Source of the DNA: JAXMHN01 sp964578605
Lineage (GTDB): Bacteria; Verrucomicrobiota; Verrucomicrobiia; Limisphaerales; SIBE01
DNA: 64,000 bases
Reading direction: 5' to 3'
Assembly: GCA_964578605.1 (NCBI GenBank)
Contig: CAZODO010000001.1
Coordinates: 1 to 64,000 of the forward strand
Positions 50,661-60,140 of this stretch are shown here, piece after piece; position 1 is the stretch's first letter, and each line of letters opens with the position of its first letter. Made by a program: the position numbers and the translations under genes. The notes below the pieces were generated by a model. The model did not search any database. It was not told the DNA's origin and saw only the letters and a program-made list of their open reading frames with translations.

Positions 50661-53600
50661 CATTCCCGGGACCAGCGCCACGCTCGAACTCCTCCACGAG
50701 CTCAAGAGCTCGGCGCGTGAATTCGCGCAAAAGGACGAGACGCTTCAGAAAGGCTGGCAAGCCAGGCGCTCCACCCTCGCTAAATCGTTTGAGGCGGCTA
50801 CCAAACAGCGAGCCGCCGAGCTGGGCAGCGAATTGGCCGCCCTTGAGAACGAGTTCGACACGGCGCGGCAGCATGGCGAAACCCGGCGCCAGAACCGGGC
50901 TGCGCGCATTGAGGAAGCCCACAAACGGAGCCTCAAACGGGTGCTCGATGCCATTGAACAGCGCGAAGGGCGCCAGAAGTACACGTTGCAGAAGCGCACG
51001 CTCGAGGCCGAACGCCAGCGCGAATCCGATCTCGCCGGCGCTTCGTCCCGATTGACGGAGTTCCGGTCCCGGCTTTCCAAATCGCAGGACGAATTCGCGT
51101 CCCTGGAAGTAAACGCCTACCAGGCCTTCTCCAGTTTCCGGAGCTTTCGCCACCTCCTGGTGGAGCCGGCCGATGCACCGGAAGCCGATCCCACCCAGGA
51201 TGAGTATGAGCTGCTGACCGGGCTGGGGGAACTGCGCACCGGGGTTGAACGCACCCTGATGCGTTTCAAGCGCAACCCGCTCATCGCCCTGTTTCGGATC
51301 GTGCCGCTTTGGCTGATGATCCCCCTGCTGGTCCTGGCGTTCGGCATCTGGTTCTTTCTCCGCACCTATCACGGCCTGGACATCCTGACGCTGGAACAGG
51401 CGGCTGCCGGGGCTGGAGGGGCGTTAGTTGGGGCGTTCCTCCTTCACTGGCTTGCGAAGGCTCTCGGCCGGCCTGCCGCCTTGAAGATCAGCCAGGGGCT
51501 TGTGAAAGCGCGACAATGGCACGCCGCGGCCCTGCGCAAAGCAGCCCAACGGCACTTGCAGGACGAAAGCAAGATCAAGGCGGCTTACGAAACGGTCATC
51601 CGCGAGACCTCCGAGCTCTGGGAGGCGGCCGTGAAGGAAGCGGATCAAGCCCGCGCCCTCCTTCCAAAGCAGCTTGAGGAAAAGATGAACCGCGCCCGCC
51701 GGAAGAACGAGTTCCATACCCAGCGGGTTCTGGACGAACTCAACCGACGGCATGAAGTCATGGGCGTGCGCCTGCGCGCCGTGGCGGAAACCGAGGCGCG
51801 AGAGAGCACGTCGGCCCAGGAAGGGGCCCTTGCCCGGTGCGAACAGGAATTCCAGGAACAAGCCCGCGACCTCGAACAGGACTGGCAAACTCGCGCACGG
51901 CAACTCTGGGAGCGGATTCAGTCCGCCAACGCCTTCGCCGAACGTCTGTGCCCTGCCTGGACGGCAGCGGATTATTGGCAATCCTGGTCTCCGCCCCAAG
52001 ACTTCAAGCACGCGGTACCCTTCGGTTCCCTCGAAGTCGACCTGGAGAAGCTTGCCGAAGTCCGTCTTCGCGAGAAGCGGATGGCCTTCCCGGGACCGCA
52101 CGTGTTCTCGGTCCCGCTGATGCTCAAGCTTCCGGAACAAGCGTCGCTGCTCTTTGAAACAGGCGACACGGGAGGCGGTGAGGCCATTGCCGCGATGAAT
52201 ACGATCCTGTTCCGGCTCCTCGCCCTGGGGCCGCCCGGCAAACTGAGCTTTACGATCTTTGATCCGATCGGGCTCGGACAGAATTTCGCAGGGATCATGC
52301 ACCTGGCGGATTACGAGGACAGCCAGGTCAGCAGCCGCATCTGGACGCAAGCCAGCCAGATGGAAGAAAAGCTCGGGGAACTCAACGAGCACATGGAGAA
52401 GGTCATTCAAATGTACCTGCGCAATGAATACGCCACCATTGCCGAGTACAACACCCATGCCGGCGCGATCGCTGAAAAGTACCATTTCCTTGTCATTGCC
52501 GGCTTCCCGATGAGTTTCAGCGAGGCCGCCGGACGGCGGCTGCTGAACATCGCGGCGAGCGGCGCCCGATGCGGCGTTTACACGATCGTCCAATGGGATC
52601 GCCGGCTGGAACTGCCGCACGGGTTTTTGATCGACGAACTCCGGAAGAACAGCATCCGAATCGTGGCGACTGAACAAGGGCTGGTTCTCGGTGGCCAAGT
52701 CGCGCCCGGCATCCGCCTCCGCTTGGAGGCACCGCCTCCATCCCGGTTCGCCACGGATTTCCTCCGCAAAGTGGGCCAGAGCACCAAGGATTCAAACCGC
52801 GTTGAGCTGCCTTTCACGCAGATCGCGCCGTCGCCTCAGGAGCGGTGGACGGAAGACGCTTCCTCGGAGCTTCGGGTGCCTATCGGGCGGTCGGGGGCGG
52901 CGAAACTGCAATACCTGGCCATTGGTCGGGGGACGCGGCAGCACGCGCTGATCGCCGGGAAGACAGGCTCCGGAAAATCCACGCTGTTCCACGTGATGAT
53001 CACGAATATTGCCCTGTGGTGCAGCCCGGCAGAGGTCGAGTTTTACCTGGTGGATTTCAAGAAGGGCGTCGAGTTCAAGTGTTACGCTGACAGCCGCCTG
53101 CCGCATGCGAAGGTCGTCGCCATCGAAAGCGATCGCGAGTTTGGCCTGAGCGTCCTCCAGCGTGTCGATGACGAGCTCCGGCGCCGTGGCGACCTGTTTC
53201 GGAAAGCCGGGGTGCAGGACCTCACGGGTTACCGAAAGGCGGTGCCGGATCAGCGGATGCCCCGGCTGCTGCTCATGATTGACGAGTTCCAGGAGTTCTT
53301 TACGGAAGAGGACCGGATCTCTCAGTCCGCGTCCGTTCTCCTGGACCGGATTGTGCGCCAGGGCCGGGCGTTTGGGATTCATGTCCTCCTGGGATCGCAG
53401 ACGCTCGGCGGCGCCTACACTCTCGCGCGCGCCACCATGGGGCAAATGGTGATCCGCATCGCCCTTCAATGCAACGAAGCGGATGCCTACCTGATCATGG
53501 ACGAAACCAACGCCGCCCCCAGGCTCCTGTCGCGTCCAGGGGAGGGGATCTACAACGACATGGCCGGAGCCCTGGAAGGCAATAGCCCTTTCCAGGTTGC

Positions 53601-54543
53601 CTGGCTCCCGGACGATCTCCGCGACAAGCTGCTGGGCGAAGTCCACGCCAAGGCCGCCGCGAGCCCGGCGGCGCCGCCAGGGCCGATCGTTTTCGAAGGC
53701 AACGCGCCCGCTGACGTCCGCGACAACCCACTCTTGGTCGAGGCGCTCAGAACCCACCCGATCACGCCGCCGCTCACGCCGCGCGTGTGGCTTGGGGCCC
53801 CGAACTCCATTAAAGGACCCACCGAAGTGGTCTTTCGGCGCCAGAGCGGCAACAACCTGCTCGTGGTGGGCCAGCGCGAGGAGGTAGCTCTTAGCATGGC
53901 CGCTATTGCGCTCGTTTCGTTGGCGGCGCAGCACCCCGCCAAAACGCTCCGGCTATTGCTCTTGGAATGCACCGTGCCCGGATCGCCCGAACGCGCGTTC
54001 CTCGACCGCGCCGTGGACGCCATCCCGCACCCGGTGGAGCGGCCCAAACGGCCTGAGTTGGGACAAGTGCTCAACGGTCTGACCGACGAGATTCTCCACC
54101 GAACCGGGGAGGAACCTCCGGGAAGTGCGCCGACGACCTTTTTGGTCCTTCTTGGACTGCAGGATTTCAAGCAACTTCGGGCCGAGGACGAGTTTGCCCT
54201 TTCCGGTTCGGAGCCCGGCAGCGAGCGGAGTTCGGCCGCCGCCTTGTCCAGTTTGATCAGCGACGGTCCAAGCCGGGGATGCCACGTCGTTGCCACGGTC
54301 GATAGCTACAACAATGTGTCGCGGTTTCTTGGCCGAAAGGGGCTGAGTGAATTCGAATCGCGTGTGCTCTTCCAGATGAGCGCCAGCGATTCCGCAAGCC
54401 TGATCGACAACCCTGACGCGGGCAAACTGGGGCTCCACCGCGCTCTTCTTTACAATGAGCGCGAAGGATACCTGGAGAAGTTCCGTCCTTACGCCCTCCC
54501 TGGCCCGGACTGGCTCCGAGATGCCGCTCGAGCTTTGGGGTGA
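50653..54543 (+). CDS. FtsK/SpoIIIE-type ATPase of EssC/EccC kind
   Basis: 1296-aa membrane ATPase with a GTG start. A coiled-coil N-terminus (about 1-165) is followed by membrane helices near 213-236 and 249-272 and a second coiled coil (about 280-425). Three ATPase-like domains follow. The first has a degenerate P-loop GDTGGGEA at 504-511. The second is intact, with Walker A GKTGSGKST at 769-777, the FtsK motif VDFKKGVEF and Walker B LLLMIDEF with D877 and E878. The third is degenerate (VVGQREEVAL near 1071-1080, no Walker Lys). Two helices plus three ATPase domains is the EccC/EssC plan, with only one domain seemingly active. The N-terminus lacks EssC FHA domains. Confidence 0.92.
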   Translation: MSSIPGTSATLELLHELKSSAREFAQKDETLQKGWQARRSTLAKSFEAATKQRAAELGSELAALENEFDTARQHGETRRQNRAARIEEAHKRSLKRVLDAIEQREGRQKYTLQKRTLEAERQRESDLAGASSRLTEFRSRLSKSQDEFASLEVNAYQAFSSFRSFRHLLVEPADAPEADPTQDEYELLTGLGELRTGVERTLMRFKRNPLIALFRIVPLWLMIPLLVLAFGIWFFLRTYHGLDILTLEQAAAGAGGALVGAFLLHWLAKALGRPAALKISQGLVKARQWHAAALRKAAQRHLQDESKIKAAYETVIRETSELWEAAVKEADQARALLPKQLEEKMNRARRKNEFHTQRVLDELNRRHEVMGVRLRAVAETEARESTSAQEGALARCEQEFQEQARDLEQDWQTRARQLWERIQSANAFAERLCPAWTAADYWQSWSPPQDFKHAVPFGSLEVDLEKLAEVRLREKRMAFPGPHVFSVPLMLKLPEQASLLFETGDTGGGEAIAAMNTILFRLLALGPPGKLSFTIFDPIGLGQNFAGIMHLADYEDSQVSSRIWTQASQMEEKLGELNEHMEKVIQMYLRNEYATIAEYNTHAGAIAEKYHFLVIAGFPMSFSEAAGRRLLNIAASGARCGVYTIVQWDRRLELPHGFLIDELRKNSIRIVATEQGLVLGGQVAPGIRLRLEAPPPSRFATDFLRKVGQSTKDSNRVELPFTQIAPSPQERWTEDASSELRVPIGRSGAAKLQYLAIGRGTRQHALIAGKTGSGKSTLFHVMITNIALWCSPAEVEFYLVDFKKGVEFKCYADSRLPHAKVVAIESDREFGLSVLQRVDDELRRRGDLFRKAGVQDLTGYRKAVPDQRMPRLLLMIDEFQEFFTEEDRISQSASVLLDRIVRQGRAFGIHVLLGSQTLGGAYTLARATMGQMVIRIALQCNEADAYLIMDETNAAPRLLSRPGEGIYNDMAGALEGNSPFQVAWLPDDLRDKLLGEVHAKAAASPAAPPGPIVFEGNAPADVRDNPLLVEALRTHPITPPLTPRVWLGAPNSIKGPTEVVFRRQSGNNLLVVGQREEVALSMAAIALVSLAAQHPAKTLRLLLLECTVPGSPERAFLDRAVDAIPHPVERPKRPELGQVLNGLTDEILHRTGEEPPGSAPTTFLVLLGLQDFKQLRAEDEFALSGSEPGSERSSAAALSSLISDGPSRGCHVVATVDSYNNVSRFLGRKGLSEFESRVLFQMSASDSASLIDNPDAGKLGLHRALLYNEREGYLEKFRPYALPGPDWLRDAARALG

Positions 54544-54626
54544 TCTTCGTTGCCAGTAATGACTGCGGGAAGGCCCGGAAACGGATTGAAGTTGGAAGAT
54601 CGGGCGGTTTGCGTGAAGATCGCCAG

Positions 54627-55601
54627 ATGACAACCCAATGCGCTCTCGCCCTGGTCATGGCGGCGTCTTCATGGATTGGCGTGGTGACGGCCGGCGCGGG
54701 AGAGGTTTTTCTATTCACCTCATTCCGAGGGAATGGCGAAGACGGGCTGCACTTGGCGCTCAGCACCAATGGATATCAATGGTCGGCAGTCCAAGGCGAT
54801 CGATCCTTTCTGCGCCCTCAGGTTGGGGGCAAGCTTATGCGCGATCCCTGCCTTGCTCTTGGCCCGGACGGACGTTTCCACCTGGTTTGGACGACTGGTT
54901 GGACTGCCGAGAGCGGCAAGGTTTTCGGATACGCTTCGTCGCGCGATCTGGTATCATGGTCGCTCCAGCGTGGGATCGAAGTGATGCAGCATGAGCCGAA
55001 GACCCGCAACATCTGGGCGCCGGAACTGTTCTATGACCGAGCGAATGAACGCTGGCTGATCTTCTGGTCCTCTACAATCCCGGGCCGGTATCCAGAGACG
55101 GACGCCACAGGCGACGACGGCTATAACCACCGGATCTATTACGTCACGACAAAGGATTTCGAGACGTTCAACGAATCGCGACTGTTCTACGATCCCGGGT
55201 TCAATTGCATCGACGCCACCTTGCTGGCCGCCAAGGGCCGCTTTTACATGTTTTTCAAAGACGAGCGCAAGAATCCGCTAAAGAAGGTCCTGCGCTACGC
55301 GGTGGCGGACCGGGCTGAGGGGCCTTACGGCGCGCCATCCGAGCCGATCACGCGCGACTGGGTGGAAGGGCCGTCGGCGATTCAGATGGGAGAAGAATGG
55401 CTGGTTTACTTCGACCATTATGCCCGGCCCCAGTTCTACGGCGCGGTGCGGTCCAGAGATCTCACGAATTGGGAGGATTGCACGAAGGAGATGAGGTTCC
55501 CGGCCGCTCCGCGACACGGCACCGTGCTGCGAATTCCGGAAGGCATCGCGGCGGGGCTTCTGAAGGAACCAACCGGGAACGAAGCAAGCGCTGGAGGCTG
55601 A
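54627..55601 (+). CDS. Exported GH43-like five-bladed propeller hydrolase
   Basis: 324-aa protein with signal peptide MTTQCALALVMAASSWIGVV. RDPCLALGPDGRFHLVWTTG, RNIWAPELFYD, NCIDATLLAAKGRFYMFFKDER and VEGPSAIQMGEEWLVYFDHY give the repeated blades and the acidic residues (D in RDP, E in WAPE, E in VEGPS) expected for GH43/GH117-type arabinosidase-like propellers. The ATG 54627 start is preferred to an upstream frame overlapping the FtsK stop. It is followed 16 bp later by the DapA-family gene, suggesting a sugar-utilisation pair. Confidence 0.85.
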   Translation: MTTQCALALVMAASSWIGVVTAGAGEVFLFTSFRGNGEDGLHLALSTNGYQWSAVQGDRSFLRPQVGGKLMRDPCLALGPDGRFHLVWTTGWTAESGKVFGYASSRDLVSWSLQRGIEVMQHEPKTRNIWAPELFYDRANERWLIFWSSTIPGRYPETDATGDDGYNHRIYYVTTKDFETFNESRLFYDPGFNCIDATLLAAKGRFYMFFKDERKNPLKKVLRYAVADRAEGPYGAPSEPITRDWVEGPSAIQMGEEWLVYFDHYARPQFYGAVRSRDLTNWEDCTKEMRFPAAPRHGTVLRIPEGIAAGLLKEPTGNEASAGG

Positions 55602-55617
55602 ACCAAGGCGCACCCCT

Positions 55618-56628
55618 ATGATTCAAGGCATTTACACCCCCAACCTGGTGCCCTTCCTGGATGACGGGCGCATTAACGAGCCTGAATTGCGGCGCATGGT
55701 GCCTTGGCTCATCGAAAAAGGCGTCACGGGCTTGTATCCGAACGGGAGCACAGGCGAGTTCATCCGGTTAAGCTTCGAAGAGCGCAAGCGGGTTATCGAG
55801 ATTGTCGCGGAGGAGACCAAGGGGCGCGTTCCGATCCTGGCCGGAGCGGCGGAATCGAACATGACGCTGATCCTGGAGGCCTGCCGGCATTACGCGGACC
55901 TGGGATGCGCGGCGGTTTCAGTCACGGGGCCTTACTACTACAAGGTGAGCCAGGAGAGCATCGAGCACTTCTTCCGCGAGTTGGCAACGGCGTCGCCCAT
56001 CGACATCGTGCTCTATAACATCCCGCAGTTCTCCAATGAATTCAGCGTGCCTGTCCTGACCCGGCTGGCGCTGGATTGCCCGCGAATTGTGGGTGTGAAA
56101 GATAGCAGCCGCGACTTTCCCCGTTTCCTAAACACGCTCCACGCAATCAAGCCGCAGCGGCCGGATTTCAGCTGTTTGATTGGGTGCGAGGAGATCCTCT
56201 TCCCGGCGTTACTGATGGGCGGGGATGGGGGAACGATTGCCACCTCGGGCGTGGTGCCGGAGGTGGTGATGAAGCTGTACTCGGCATTCCGCGCAGGCGA
56301 TTTGGAGGAGGCCAAGCGCATCCAATTCAAGCTGCTGGACCTCATCAATGCCATGCTGTATGGGACCAACTTCCCGGAGGGTTTCCGTGCGGGGATGTCC
56401 CTGCGGGGATTCAATTTGGGCACCACCCGGCAGTTGCTCTCGCCGCGGGAAAAGACCGACCTGGAAGGCATCCGGTCCGGGGTCGCGTGCCTCCTGGCGG
56501 ATTGCGGGTTTGCGGAGGCGGCTTCCGCGTGCCAGGCGCGGAACGAACGGCCGGGGCCTGCGGGAAGGTCCAGGTTCGACGTGGATGAGATTGCCCGGGA
56601 AGTGATCCGTCAGCTTGACCAGTCGTAG
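55618..56628 (+). CDS. Dihydrodipicolinate synthase/N-acetylneuraminate lyase-family aldolase
   Basis: 336-aa class I aldolase of the DapA/NanA family. The Schiff-base lysine is K161 in RIVGVKDSS and the catalytic tyrosine Y133 in VLYNIPQFS; the substrate loop is YPNGSTGEFIRL. The C-terminus is about 40 residues longer than usual and ends in an amphipathic helix. Linkage to an exported GH43-like protein suggests cleavage of a sugar acid or sialic-acid-like compound rather than lysine synthesis. Its 3' end overlaps the converging small membrane protein gene by 19 bp. Confidence 0.9.
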   Translation: MIQGIYTPNLVPFLDDGRINEPELRRMVPWLIEKGVTGLYPNGSTGEFIRLSFEERKRVIEIVAEETKGRVPILAGAAESNMTLILEACRHYADLGCAAVSVTGPYYYKVSQESIEHFFRELATASPIDIVLYNIPQFSNEFSVPVLTRLALDCPRIVGVKDSSRDFPRFLNTLHAIKPQRPDFSCLIGCEEILFPALLMGGDGGTIATSGVVPEVVMKLYSAFRAGDLEEAKRIQFKLLDLINAMLYGTNFPEGFRAGMSLRGFNLGTTRQLLSPREKTDLEGIRSGVACLLADCGFAEAASACQARNERPGPAGRSRFDVDEIAREVIRQLDQS

Positions 56629-56945
56629 GTGCCGGCGCGTTTGCGGGCGTGGGCCTTGAGCCCGACGGCGAGCGCGGTCGTAGCCGCGCACAGAGCGAAA
56701 GCTCCGCCAGCGGCGAGGAGGAGTTTCCCCCAAGCGGGAGGTTTCCCCCAGGTCCATTGCACGACGCCCCAGAGCAAGAGGAATCCGGGAACCGCCACCG
56801 CACCCATCCTCCCGGCATAGGCGAGTGCCCCGGCTCCGAGCCAGAGCGCGGCCAGGACGCCGCTCCGGCGTTTTACCAGGAGGCAGTCCGGGTGGGACAG
56901 CCAAGTGCGTGCGGGGCGTTCCGAATGCCCCTGTCCGGGGCTCAT
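56610..56945 (-). CDS. Small membrane protein coupled to the sugar-nucleotide gene
   Basis: 111-aa protein with a cytoplasmic N-terminus of about 28 residues and three hydrophobic segments (LAALWLGAGALAYAG, AVAVPGFLLLWGVVQWTW, LLLAAGGAFALCAATTALAVGL), ending in a basic tail. Its ATG overlaps the stop of the nucleotidyltransferase-kinase gene (ATGA at 56942-56945). I do not recognise the family. Position suggests it helps a surface polysaccharide pathway. Confidence 0.6.
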   Translation of the reverse strand: MSPGQGHSERPARTWLSHPDCLLVKRRSGVLAALWLGAGALAYAGRMGAVAVPGFLLLWGVVQWTWGKPPAWGKLLLAAGGAFALCAATTALAVGLKAHARKRAGTYDWSS

Positions 56946-59900
56946 CGCAACGGATTTGTTGGGACTCGCCCCAGCGCGCGGACGAGATCGGCCAACTGCT
57001 GGAACCGGTCCAGGCGGATTCCAAGGGCGCCGCCCCCCGGATGCGGTTCTACGAACTCCTGCTCAGGCTTGAGGCCGAACCGCCGGTAAAAAGCTTTGCG
57101 GACGAACTCCTTGACGTCTTCCACGCTGGCCTTCTGTGTGTCGACATGCACCTGGAAAAAGTCGCCCTGGCCGGCGGCGTTGACCCGCACAGCGATGGCG
57201 TCCGAGCCGAACGCGCGTTTGAGCATGGCTTCTGCCAGATCGATGAGCGCCAGCCCGCGGAAGAAGTTGGTCCCCTCGATTTGGTGCAGCTCAGGGCCGG
57301 CCGCAAGATCTTCGTCGCCCAGGCCGCGGTTGAAGTCGAACGGCTGCGCTCCGGCGCGCTCGAGCCAACGTTCCATGAGCGCGGCCCCGGGCAATCCCTT
57401 CTCCCAAGGCAACTCGTTCAGCATCTGCTCCCGCTTTGGCAGTTGTTCAGGGTCAATCTGGAAGCAGCGATCTCCCCGCTGGGAACGGGAAACCCAATGG
57501 ATCCACTGTTCAGGATGGTGAATGAGGCAGAAGTTCTTAGCCACTTCGGCGAACAGGTATCCGACCGTTGCCCTGAGCGGCACTCCTCGTTCTCGAACGG
57601 TCTGGCCGGAGACATCGGTCCGCGCGAGCAAGGGATCGCGCCACCCGGCAAAGAGGCTGGTGAAAGTGGCCTGGGCTTTTTCGGCCGCCGCGGCGGCGCT
57701 AAGCTTTTCCGTCTCTGCCAATTGATCGATATACCACGGGCGGTGCAGTCCCACGAGAGCGCGGAGCTCCTCCTGGCTGATAAGCAGAGGCACCCTTCGG
57801 AGCACTTCGGCGACCCAGCGCCGGTTTTCCGCCCCGAGCACGCCGGTCTGGACGAAATCGCTTTCCAGTCGTTTGAAGAAGTCTTGGTCCAAAGGAAGCT
57901 GCACCAGGATAGCGCAAAGCTCGGCGGCTTTGCCGGTCATTTTGCGCATTTCGCCGGTGGTCTGCGGACCCGATTCCGGGTCGGGGGCATAGACACCGGC
58001 AGACCAATGCCACGCGGCGCGGTCACGATCGACGGAGTAGGGGAAGAGCACCTGGAAACGGTCGGCCGGGACCGGGTAGGTGCCGATAATGCGGTAGTTG
58101 TCCTGCGGATTGGACGAAAGGAGGGTGCCCTGGCCCGCGCGGCCCTTTTGCTCTGTGGCCTGATCGAGCGACCCGGCCCGCACCCCGGTCCCGTACTCGG
58201 CCTGGCATGAGAGATGGACCAGCAAGTCCGCTGGAATCCCAAGATCGAACAAGGCGTTGATGGCGTTTTTCGTCGCCACCGTCACGGCTGAGGAACTCGA
58301 AAAACCTCCGCGCGGAATGTTGCCCGAGGAAACGATCCGCAGCCCGGTGAAGCTCTCGCGTCCGAGGGCCATTTGGACTCTGGCGCCGAGGCTGCCGGAC
58401 CGGACGGTCCGCATGGAAGCGATGGCATTGCCCACAAGCGAGAAAGGCCGCCGCATGCTGGTGTTAATCCAGAGCGACGAGGGCGGAAGAGGGCGGCCGC
58501 GCTCGCGCCGCGCTTGCAGTTCGTCATCGGTGAAATAGCCGAGCGATAGGAGGAGATTCTCCGCCATGCGCGTGCCGAATCCTTCGTAGCTGTACCAATC
58601 CCCGACCTCCGCCCCGGGATACATGCACTCGATATCGGCAGGGATGGAGCAGATCTTCTCCTGGAATTCCGGGTTGGTAGGGGTCAAGTGGATGCGTCGA
58701 TCTTCGGAGCTTTGCATCAGGACGACGATCTGTTCGCGGCCGGAAGGGGTTCCGGCGCCGGTTGGCATTTGCCAGGCCGGACCGAAGAACCGCCCCATGT
58801 CAGGGTGCATAAAGGCGATGCGCAAGCGCCCTCCGGAAAGGCCAATAGCAACCGGTTGGTCCGGCTTGAACCCGAGACTGCATCCGGCGGCAATCAGTTC
58901 ATCCAACTGCAGAGCAATGGAGGCCACCTGGACAGCCGGGCGGTCGGCGCGGATCAAGGCGGCGGCATGCTCGACCTGGGGCCGGCTTGCCGAATCCCCC
59001 GCTTGCGCCGCCTTGAGGACCCCTTCCAAAAGCGCTAGGTCCAACGGACGCGTCACATCCGAGCAGAGCAGGTCATACTCGGGGTCGGCAATGGTCGTGC
59101 TGATCGTCCGGATGTCGCCGCCCCCCCGCCGGATCACCTCGATCAGGTCCGTGAGGTAATATTGCCGCTGGGCATTGTCGTTCGAGAGGCCCTCCAGGTG
59201 ATGGCGCAACCCGCGCGCGCGGATGGCGTAAAGAGGACAGTTGCCTTCGGTCAGATCCTCCAGCGATTGCCGCACCTTTTCATCTGGGATGGCATCGATA
59301 TCCTTTTGTTCCACGATGCCCAGCACCTTGCCATCGGCCCCGCGGATGATCCGGCCTTTCCCGCGATTTCGCGGGGGTTCATACACAGCAGTGAGAAAGG
59401 TCAGATCTGCTTCCCGCGGCCCGGTCATGTGGGCTTCGTAGAGGCGGCCAAAAATGGAGCCAGGGACAATGCGATCCCCCATCGTGATGATCAGGACCGG
59501 GTTTTGCTGCTCCAGTTCCGGGACGCTGAAAGCCTCATAAGCGGCGAAGGCGGTCCCGCCGGTGGGGTTCTCCGAACGAACATAAACGTTCCCTTCGCCC
59601 AAAGCCGCCGCCACATCGTCGTGCCGGTATCCCACCACGCATACGATGGGCGCGGGGCTAAAGGTTCGGAACGCCTCAAGGGAATGCCGGGCCAAGGGGA
59701 TACCGTTCACCCGCTGGGCGCATTTGGGTTCCTGGCCAAATCGAGTGCCTTTGCCGGCAGCCAGGAGTATCAGTGCGGGGGCATCCGCTCTTATGGGCAC
59801 CCCTTTTACCCGGTAATGCGGATCCAGGATCTTGGCGGGGTCAAGCCTCACCGCGTCGCGCAGGAGAGACGCTGGCGGCTGAGGTTTGCCTGCAATCGTG

Positions 59901-59959
59901 CGTGTGGACACGTCCGTACCATAGGAAAAAGCCCGCGAAACACGCAAGGCACAAAGCAA
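56942..59959 (-). CDS. Fusion of sugar nucleotidyltransferase and GHMP sugar kinase
   Basis: 1005-aa bifunctional protein. Residues about 60-320 are a MobA/GlmU-type nucleotidyltransferase, with the signature LLAAGKGTRFG at 66-76 followed by an acceptor Lys in EPKCAQRVNG. Residues about 480-1000 are a GHMP kinase, with the phosphate loop GNIPRGGFSSSSAVTVA near 548-564. The order transferase-kinase is like the heptose (HddC/HddA) and fucose (Fkp) pathways, in which a sugar is phosphorylated at C1 and then joined to a nucleotide. The sugar is not determined. GTG 17 codons downstream is an alternative start. The small membrane protein gene follows with ATGA overlap. Confidence 0.85.
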   Translation of the reverse strand: MLCALRVSRAFSYGTDVSTRTIAGKPQPPASLLRDAVRLDPAKILDPHYRVKGVPIRADAPALILLAAGKGTRFGQEPKCAQRVNGIPLARHSLEAFRTFSPAPIVCVVGYRHDDVAAALGEGNVYVRSENPTGGTAFAAYEAFSVPELEQQNPVLIITMGDRIVPGSIFGRLYEAHMTGPREADLTFLTAVYEPPRNRGKGRIIRGADGKVLGIVEQKDIDAIPDEKVRQSLEDLTEGNCPLYAIRARGLRHHLEGLSNDNAQRQYYLTDLIEVIRRGGGDIRTISTTIADPEYDLLCSDVTRPLDLALLEGVLKAAQAGDSASRPQVEHAAALIRADRPAVQVASIALQLDELIAAGCSLGFKPDQPVAIGLSGGRLRIAFMHPDMGRFFGPAWQMPTGAGTPSGREQIVVLMQSSEDRRIHLTPTNPEFQEKICSIPADIECMYPGAEVGDWYSYEGFGTRMAENLLLSLGYFTDDELQARRERGRPLPPSSLWINTSMRRPFSLVGNAIASMRTVRSGSLGARVQMALGRESFTGLRIVSSGNIPRGGFSSSSAVTVATKNAINALFDLGIPADLLVHLSCQAEYGTGVRAGSLDQATEQKGRAGQGTLLSSNPQDNYRIIGTYPVPADRFQVLFPYSVDRDRAAWHWSAGVYAPDPESGPQTTGEMRKMTGKAAELCAILVQLPLDQDFFKRLESDFVQTGVLGAENRRWVAEVLRRVPLLISQEELRALVGLHRPWYIDQLAETEKLSAAAAAEKAQATFTSLFAGWRDPLLARTDVSGQTVRERGVPLRATVGYLFAEVAKNFCLIHHPEQWIHWVSRSQRGDRCFQIDPEQLPKREQMLNELPWEKGLPGAALMERWLERAGAQPFDFNRGLGDEDLAAGPELHQIEGTNFFRGLALIDLAEAMLKRAFGSDAIAVRVNAAGQGDFFQVHVDTQKASVEDVKEFVRKAFYRRFGLKPEQEFVEPHPGGGALGIRLDRFQQLADLVRALGRVPTNPLR

Positions 59960-60115
59960 GAGAGCGGGGACGGGCGCCGCATCTCACGTTTTCCGCCCTG
60001 GCACGATCCCGTAAGCCTCGCCATAGAAAACGCCGATCGGACGGCCAAATGGTGCACAGTCTGCTGACAAAAAGTCATCAGTGAAGTTAAGCTTTTGGAA
60101 ATCAACATCTTGGCT

Positions 60116-60140
60116 TGATGAGAACAAATTGTTCCCATCA
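60116..60140. promoter_or_regulatory. 25-bp near-perfect palindrome between divergent genes
   Basis: TGATGAGAACAA and TTGTTCCCATCA flank a single central A, with one mismatch in 12 pairs. It lies between the divergent nucleotidyltransferase-kinase gene (start 59959) and the GT2 gene (start 60274). Size and symmetry fit a dimeric regulator such as LacI or GntR types. The rest of the 314-bp gap shows nothing. Confidence 0.5.

Noticed and set aside
56825..58210. A 461-codon plus-strand frame opposite the nucleotidyltransferase-kinase fusion.
   Set aside because: Composition typical of an antisense frame; the opposite strand has GHMP and nucleotidyltransferase motifs in one uninterrupted frame.
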